Shown here: in pieces, positions 59,382-64,000 of the stretch | How the letters are laid out: each line of letters opens with the position of its first letter | Position numbering within the stretch: the first letter of the stretch is position 1 | NCBI RefSeq assembly: GCF_000204055.1 | Contig: NW_006768770.1 | Location: 2,111,692 to 2,175,691, forward strand | Reading direction: 5' to 3' | DNA length: 64,000 nucleotides | DNA from: Melampsora larici-populina 98AG31 | Lineage: Eukaryota > Basidiomycota > Pucciniomycetes > Pucciniales > Melampsoraceae | The notes under the pieces: model-generated | What the model saw: only the letters and a program-made list of their open reading frames with translations | Databases searched by the model: none | What the model was told of the DNA's origin: nothing | Program-made: the position numbers and the translations under genes

Positions 59382-61058
59382 GATAGTTCGAGTTCTAATA
59401 TCATTCTGGTCCAATGGACAGTTTAAGAGTATCATTGTCCTTTTCATTCGTGTCAAAATCATTTCTTGTCATTTAACGTACTTCAAAGAGCATACTAGCC
59501 TCATAGTTGGTTGTAGTAGCTATAGATCTTCATTTGTTTTTGTCTGTGAAAGGATAATTGTATACGATTTCTTGGTGACGCTCATCACTGAATATAGCTG
59601 ATAGATTGAGCTTGCTCAAGTGCCACATCTCCGTGCGGGTGGGTTTGTCATAGACTGGTTTTTCACTCGGAGAGTGTGTTGTTTGGTTGCGCTCCCCCAC
59701 TGCTAACAACTTGCAGGATACATGGTGATGTGTGTGGAGACTTGACTAGGCTGTATGATTATCTCTTCATTATTAATCCAGCAGAAATGAGACAACATCA
59801 CGGATTGCTAGGCCAGTATATGCTCGAGTCCAGATGCTGCATTACCTTATTTGCAACTTGTAAATGTCAGTATACCAACATGAAGCTCTTGGTATATGTG
59901 TGCATGTAATTGGGAGCTTAAGAGATACATCAAGAGCAATGAGAAGGTGAAGTTTGTAAAAAACACCACAATCTCTGGTCAAGCTGTCCAAGCTGTCAAC
60001 AGCTCGCACCAAACGGGCTAGGATGTTTGAGCATCCAGATTCCACAACTGTGCTGTAAATTTGTTTTGTACGGAGGGCCACACAGATTGTTTAGGGAAGC
60101 CTTTGAGGTATGAAATTTGAATCATGTGCAGTTGTGTTTCCCTACAGTACGGCTTGGGGAGAATCTCATTTTACCGGTCGGAATTTATGGGACAAGTGAG
60201 GTACAGAAGGATTTAGGGTGCAAGCAGGAAAAGAACATCTTTGGCCTATTTTGGCTTGCACATAGAGAGTCACCTTAGCTAAGTACAGCCATTTCAAAAA
60301 AGACTGACAACTTTTCTTTGGAGAAAGTTGTCTTGGCAGCAGGTAAAATCAGACAAAAAAACTTGAATATGCAAGTTTATTCTTTTCTGTATTCTTCCAA
60401 TCAATGGAGAGACAAAACCCGGGCTTTGCACCTTGACAAGATTTTCAAAAAAATCAATCTTTGTTGAAATGGTTGTATATGTTTGGGGGTCAGAGCATCC
60501 ATGGCTGTGCCGTAAATTGGTGATGTACAGAGGGTTGCACAGATTTTTTAGGTACATAAGTGTTGGAGGTATGAAATTCAAACAATGTACAGCTGTGATT
60601 CCCTACAATATGCTTTTTGTTATGATGTGGTGTAATTGTCACTGAGTGTGTAATGTTTGTATGACATCATAGCTTGTATGCTAATACTTTTCTCTATCTA
60701 AAATAGTCTTATATCTTATTAGCATAGATACTTTATCTATTGTAGAATTGTTGTTAGATCGGATTGGTTCTTCCTCACCTTTCCTATATGTTCTAACATC
60801 TCTCTTCTAGTGAGAATCAATCTTATCAGGTTATGAGCCCACCTCGGTGACTCTATAAGATTGCACTCTCGGAAAACCGTTTCGATAACTATCAACAAAC
60901 TTTAACAAGTATAGTTCGAAACTGTCTAGAAGACTGTAAAGGAAAAGTCCATCTGATACAGACGAAAAACTAAATCGATCGTCAGAAATAAACTCCGAAA
61001 CCCTAAAAACCTCTAGTTTACCACTTCTCTGTTTTGATCTTCGATAATCTTCATCATC
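59382..61058. other. Repeat-rich interval and copia 5' flank
   Basis: Two diverged direct copies of a roughly 120-bp unit, each starting GAGCATCCA and ending near CCCTACARTA, lie at 60029-60150 and 60493-60612, about 465 bp apart. A hairpin CAACTTTCT/AGAAAGTTG lies near 60305-60330. From about 60640 to 61058 lies the presumed 5' LTR and leader of the copia element (TATA-like and TGTTAGA/TCTAACA words at 60750 and 60793), but I cannot fix the LTR ends. Confidence 0.45.
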
Positions 61059-64000
61059 ATGTCTGCACCAACTTTCACATCTGGTGAGAAGGGCAAGTCG
61101 CCCGATTCTTCGTTAGCACCGTCATCTGCCTCTAGACCAGCTGGTCGTCGAACCGAATCTTTGATTCAAACTGAAAGCAAAGTATTGCCATCCTTGCAAT
61201 ATTCGAATGAGTGTTTAGAGGCAACTGGAGTTAAGCCATTAGAAGCTCCTGGCCCAGAATCAAACTACCATCAATGTCAGTTTGTAATGGGGACAATAAT
61301 CAGAGGATCAAGTTTTGGTTATGTACTTCGGGAAAATCAACTGGTACCTCTTCCTGCATCTGAGGAACATGATCGATGCAAAGTATCTGCATTGATACTT
61401 TGATATGTTCATCCTTCGAATTACAAATTTTTGTCATCGTACGAAGACGATCCGAGAAGTCAGTGGAAAGCTCTGCGTGAAGCGCATCAAGATGCTTCGT
61501 CAGGATCCATTATGTATTGGCTTAAAAAGTTAGTCACTGCAAAAATGGGTGATCTGAGTATAACGGAACATCTAGAATCAATGTCGGCGGATTATCAGAA
61601 ATTCAAATCGTTGGTTACTCCTGATAAGCCACTCACTGCCGATACTGTCTTCGCCACAGCAGTTAGTCTGTCATTGACTGCTGACTGGCAACCAGTCTTA
61701 GCTCCATTACTTCAACGTGAATCAGTCACATTGACTACTATCTTGAAAGTGCTTCGAGAAGAGGCAACGAGAAGATCGATTTCTTCTGAGGAAATAGAAG
61801 TCATAGCAGCTGCTAAGGATGGAAAGTCGAAAGATGTATCATGCTCTCATTGTTCGAAGCCTGGTCATGTGATGGAGGATTGCCAAATTTTAAAATCAAA
61901 GCTGGAAAAGTACAAGGTTTTGAAGGCGGAAAAAGCTGAACAAGATACTCCAAAGTCTAAACCGACAAAGAATCAAGTGAGAAGATCGAAGGCAGCAAAA
62001 GCAAAAGCAGCTGCTATTGCCGAGCTCTCCTCTGCTTCAGAAGCTTCGATTAATATCAACTCTGAAATTTCTTCTGCCGCTGTAATCAAAGCGTCGTTGG
62101 GAAAACCACTGGATGGCTAATCGACTCGGGACATCTCAAGTTATGACTCCATGCTCAGATGTAGTACCAGAAAGAAACTGACGATACAACTATCAGTCTA
62201 GCAAATGGTTCGATGGTCAAATCAAGTTCAAAAGGATTTGTATTGCTACCGTTTTCTGATTTTGAAGATATCAAATCACTCTATGTTCCTTCTCTGTCCG
62301 AACCTCTTCTATCTGTCTCTAAACTTGCCGATAAGAAAATCACTACCGTATTCAATTCATCGACTGTTTCGTTTGTTAAAAACTGTAAAATCACCGGTGA
62401 TGTGGTTGGAACTGGATATCGACATGGCAATCTATATTATCTCAATCAAGAGGTATGACATTCGAAACCTAGTGATCAAACGTCGAAAGCAATGGTCTCT
62501 GACGTACATTTATGGCACCTAAGATTTAACCATCCTGGTTATGCAGCTTTAAAACGAAAACTCAATTCATTAAACATTAAGGTGGATGAAGCTGAATTAC
62601 GTAAGTTGCAAACTTGTAGCATATGAGTTCAAGGGAAAATGAGACGACGTAACATGTCAAGTCAAGCAGGGTGGAGATCAATCAAACCTCTCAGTGTGAT
62701 TCACTCTGATGTTTCATCTTATTCTGTTGTATCTCGAAGAGGATTTAAATATTTTGTAACCTTTATTGATGATTATACAAGATTCACTAAAATTTATCTA
62801 ATGAAATCGAAAAATGAAGTTCTTTCGAAATTTAAATTATTCTTCAATGAGATGACAACGAAAGTTGATGGAGTTATTGCTGAGCTACGTTCTGACAATG
62901 GTACGGAGTACATTAACAAAGAATTCACTTCATTCTGTGCAGAAAAAGGAATCACTCAAACAACTGGACCGCCTGACTCACCACAACTAAATGGTGTTGC
63001 TGAAAGGTGTAATAGAACTGTAAAAGAGAAAGTTCGTTGCTGTTTGATTGAATCTTCTTTGCCAGATAGTTTTTGGGGGGACGCTTTGGAGTATGCTATT
63101 GAGACTTTGAACAACATGCCGACAAGAACGAACAAAAAATTTCAATCACCAATTTCTTTACTGGGTATTCATGAACATCAAGAACATACCTTCCATGCAT
63201 TTGGTTGTCAGGTATGGTTTCATGTTATAAAACCAAATTCGACGCTCAAACCTCGAGCACGTCATGCTATTTTTCTTTCTTATTTAAACAATAACAAAGG
63301 TGCTATAGTTTGGGACACCGAAAAGAAGACTGCTTTAAAAGCAACTTCTCTAGTGTTTCTTGATAAAGTATTTCCAGGATTAAAATCACCAAAATCTTGC
63401 GAAACACAGGAGCCAATTGGAAACGACACTCTTCCATGGCCAACTCTTGAATCTAACAAACAAGTCATTACAAAAGATTCATTACCATCTGATTCAATCA
63501 CACAAGAGGAATCATCTTGACCAAAACAAACGACGAAACCTCCGACTTGTTTTGGTAACTTTGTAAATTCAGCGTCTACACAAAAACAGCCTAAAAGGTA
63601 TGGAGAGTACGGTAGAGCTGCATTTATTGAATCAGAAAAAGAACCATCTACTTATAAACAGGCCAAGAAATCAGTCAACTGGGATCTTTGGAAGTTGGCG
63701 GCCGAAGCAGAAATGTGTTCATTAGTGGGGAAGGAAACTTGGAAACTGGTTCCTAGACCTGCTCGACGTAAAATCATCCGATGCAAGTGGATTTTCAAAA
63801 ACGAAAAGAAACGTCGACATGTCAATTGATAAATTAAAAGCAAGACTTGTTGCATTAGGATTTTCTCAAATTAAGGGAATTGATTTTTCAGAAGTTTTTT
63901 CACCAACTTCACGTCAGGAGTCAATAAGACTATTTCTAAGTCTTATGGCAAAAAATGGGTGGAAAGGAGTAGCAGTAGATATTAAAACTGCATTCTTAAA
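61059..64000 (+). pseudogene. Ty1/copia retrotransposon Gag-Pol, degenerate, cut by window end
   Basis: Gag: ATG at 61059 (MSAPTFTSGEKGK), an in-frame TGA at 61401-61403, then the same frame continues with a UBN2-type Gag to the zinc knuckle CSHCSKPGHVMEDC (about 61840-61885). The protease motif WLIDSG is at about 62106-62125, followed by a frame change. Pre-integrase HLRFNHPGYAALKRKL is near 62510-62560. The integrase (62639-63520) keeps all three catalytic positions: HSDVSSY, RSDNGTEY, NGVAERCN. Another stop follows at 63518. The reverse transcriptase (RVT_2) begins near 63660 with WKLAAEAEMCSL, CKWIFKNEK, a frame change near 63825, then KARLVALGFSQIKGIDF and AVDIKTAFL at the edge. Order integrase before RT defines copia. 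Stops and shifts show it cannot make its polyprotein. Confidence 0.88.

Overview
This is nuclear DNA from a filamentous basidiomycete, very probably a rust fungus (Pucciniales). Host genes have many introns of about 50-350 bp and exons as short as 13 bases. Basidiomycete-type families occur (a fungal GPCR, a Dickkopf-like cysteine-rich membrane protein, an alpha-type kinase). The space between genes is filled with nested transposable elements: Ty3/gypsy, Ty1/copia, PIF/Harbinger, MULE-like and hAT-like elements and a tyrosine-recombinase fossil. Exon-intron structures are my own joins, made from GT-AG (rarely GC-AG) borders, reading-frame continuity and family knowledge. No alignment was run.

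Layout. 1-11.4 kb is repeats: a minus-strand Ty3/gypsy element with one open gag-pol frame that landed inside a Harbinger transposase; a 1.7-kb foldback element with 66-bp perfect terminal repeats and a second foldback element nested in it; then the two decayed genes of a Harbinger element (Myb/SANT gene and DDE transposase), the first split by another element. 11.9-17.3 kb holds two host genes on the minus strand: Prp19 and a seven-exon GPCR. 18.6-26.9 kb is the most unusual part. Inverted repeats bound an intact, intron-containing integrase-fold transposase, an unknown membrane protein and an alpha-kinase-like gene. 26.9-36.9 kb is again stacked small DNA transposons and fossils with no gene I can defend.

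37.0-59.4 kb is a gene-rich block: an Mpv17/PMP22 channel-family protein in nine exons, a secreted-type cysteine-rich membrane protein, the Mediator kinase Ssn3/CDK8, the ribosome-biogenesis pair ESF1 and UTP4 reading away from a shared 372-bp promoter, a large DH-PH RhoGEF, and thioredoxin reductase. From about 60.6 kb to the end is a decayed Ty1/copia element cut by the window edge.

How the genes relate. Prp19 (spliceosome) and Ssn3 (Mediator) act in gene expression. ESF1 and UTP4 both act in 18S rRNA maturation and could be co-regulated from one promoter. The GPCR and RhoGEF are signalling proteins. Thioredoxin reductase and Mpv17 act in redox and organelle homeostasis. The strongest candidate for something undescribed is the inverted-repeat-bounded 8-kb unit with transposase plus cargo genes. 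Second is a possible non-AUG mitochondrial form of thioredoxin reductase.
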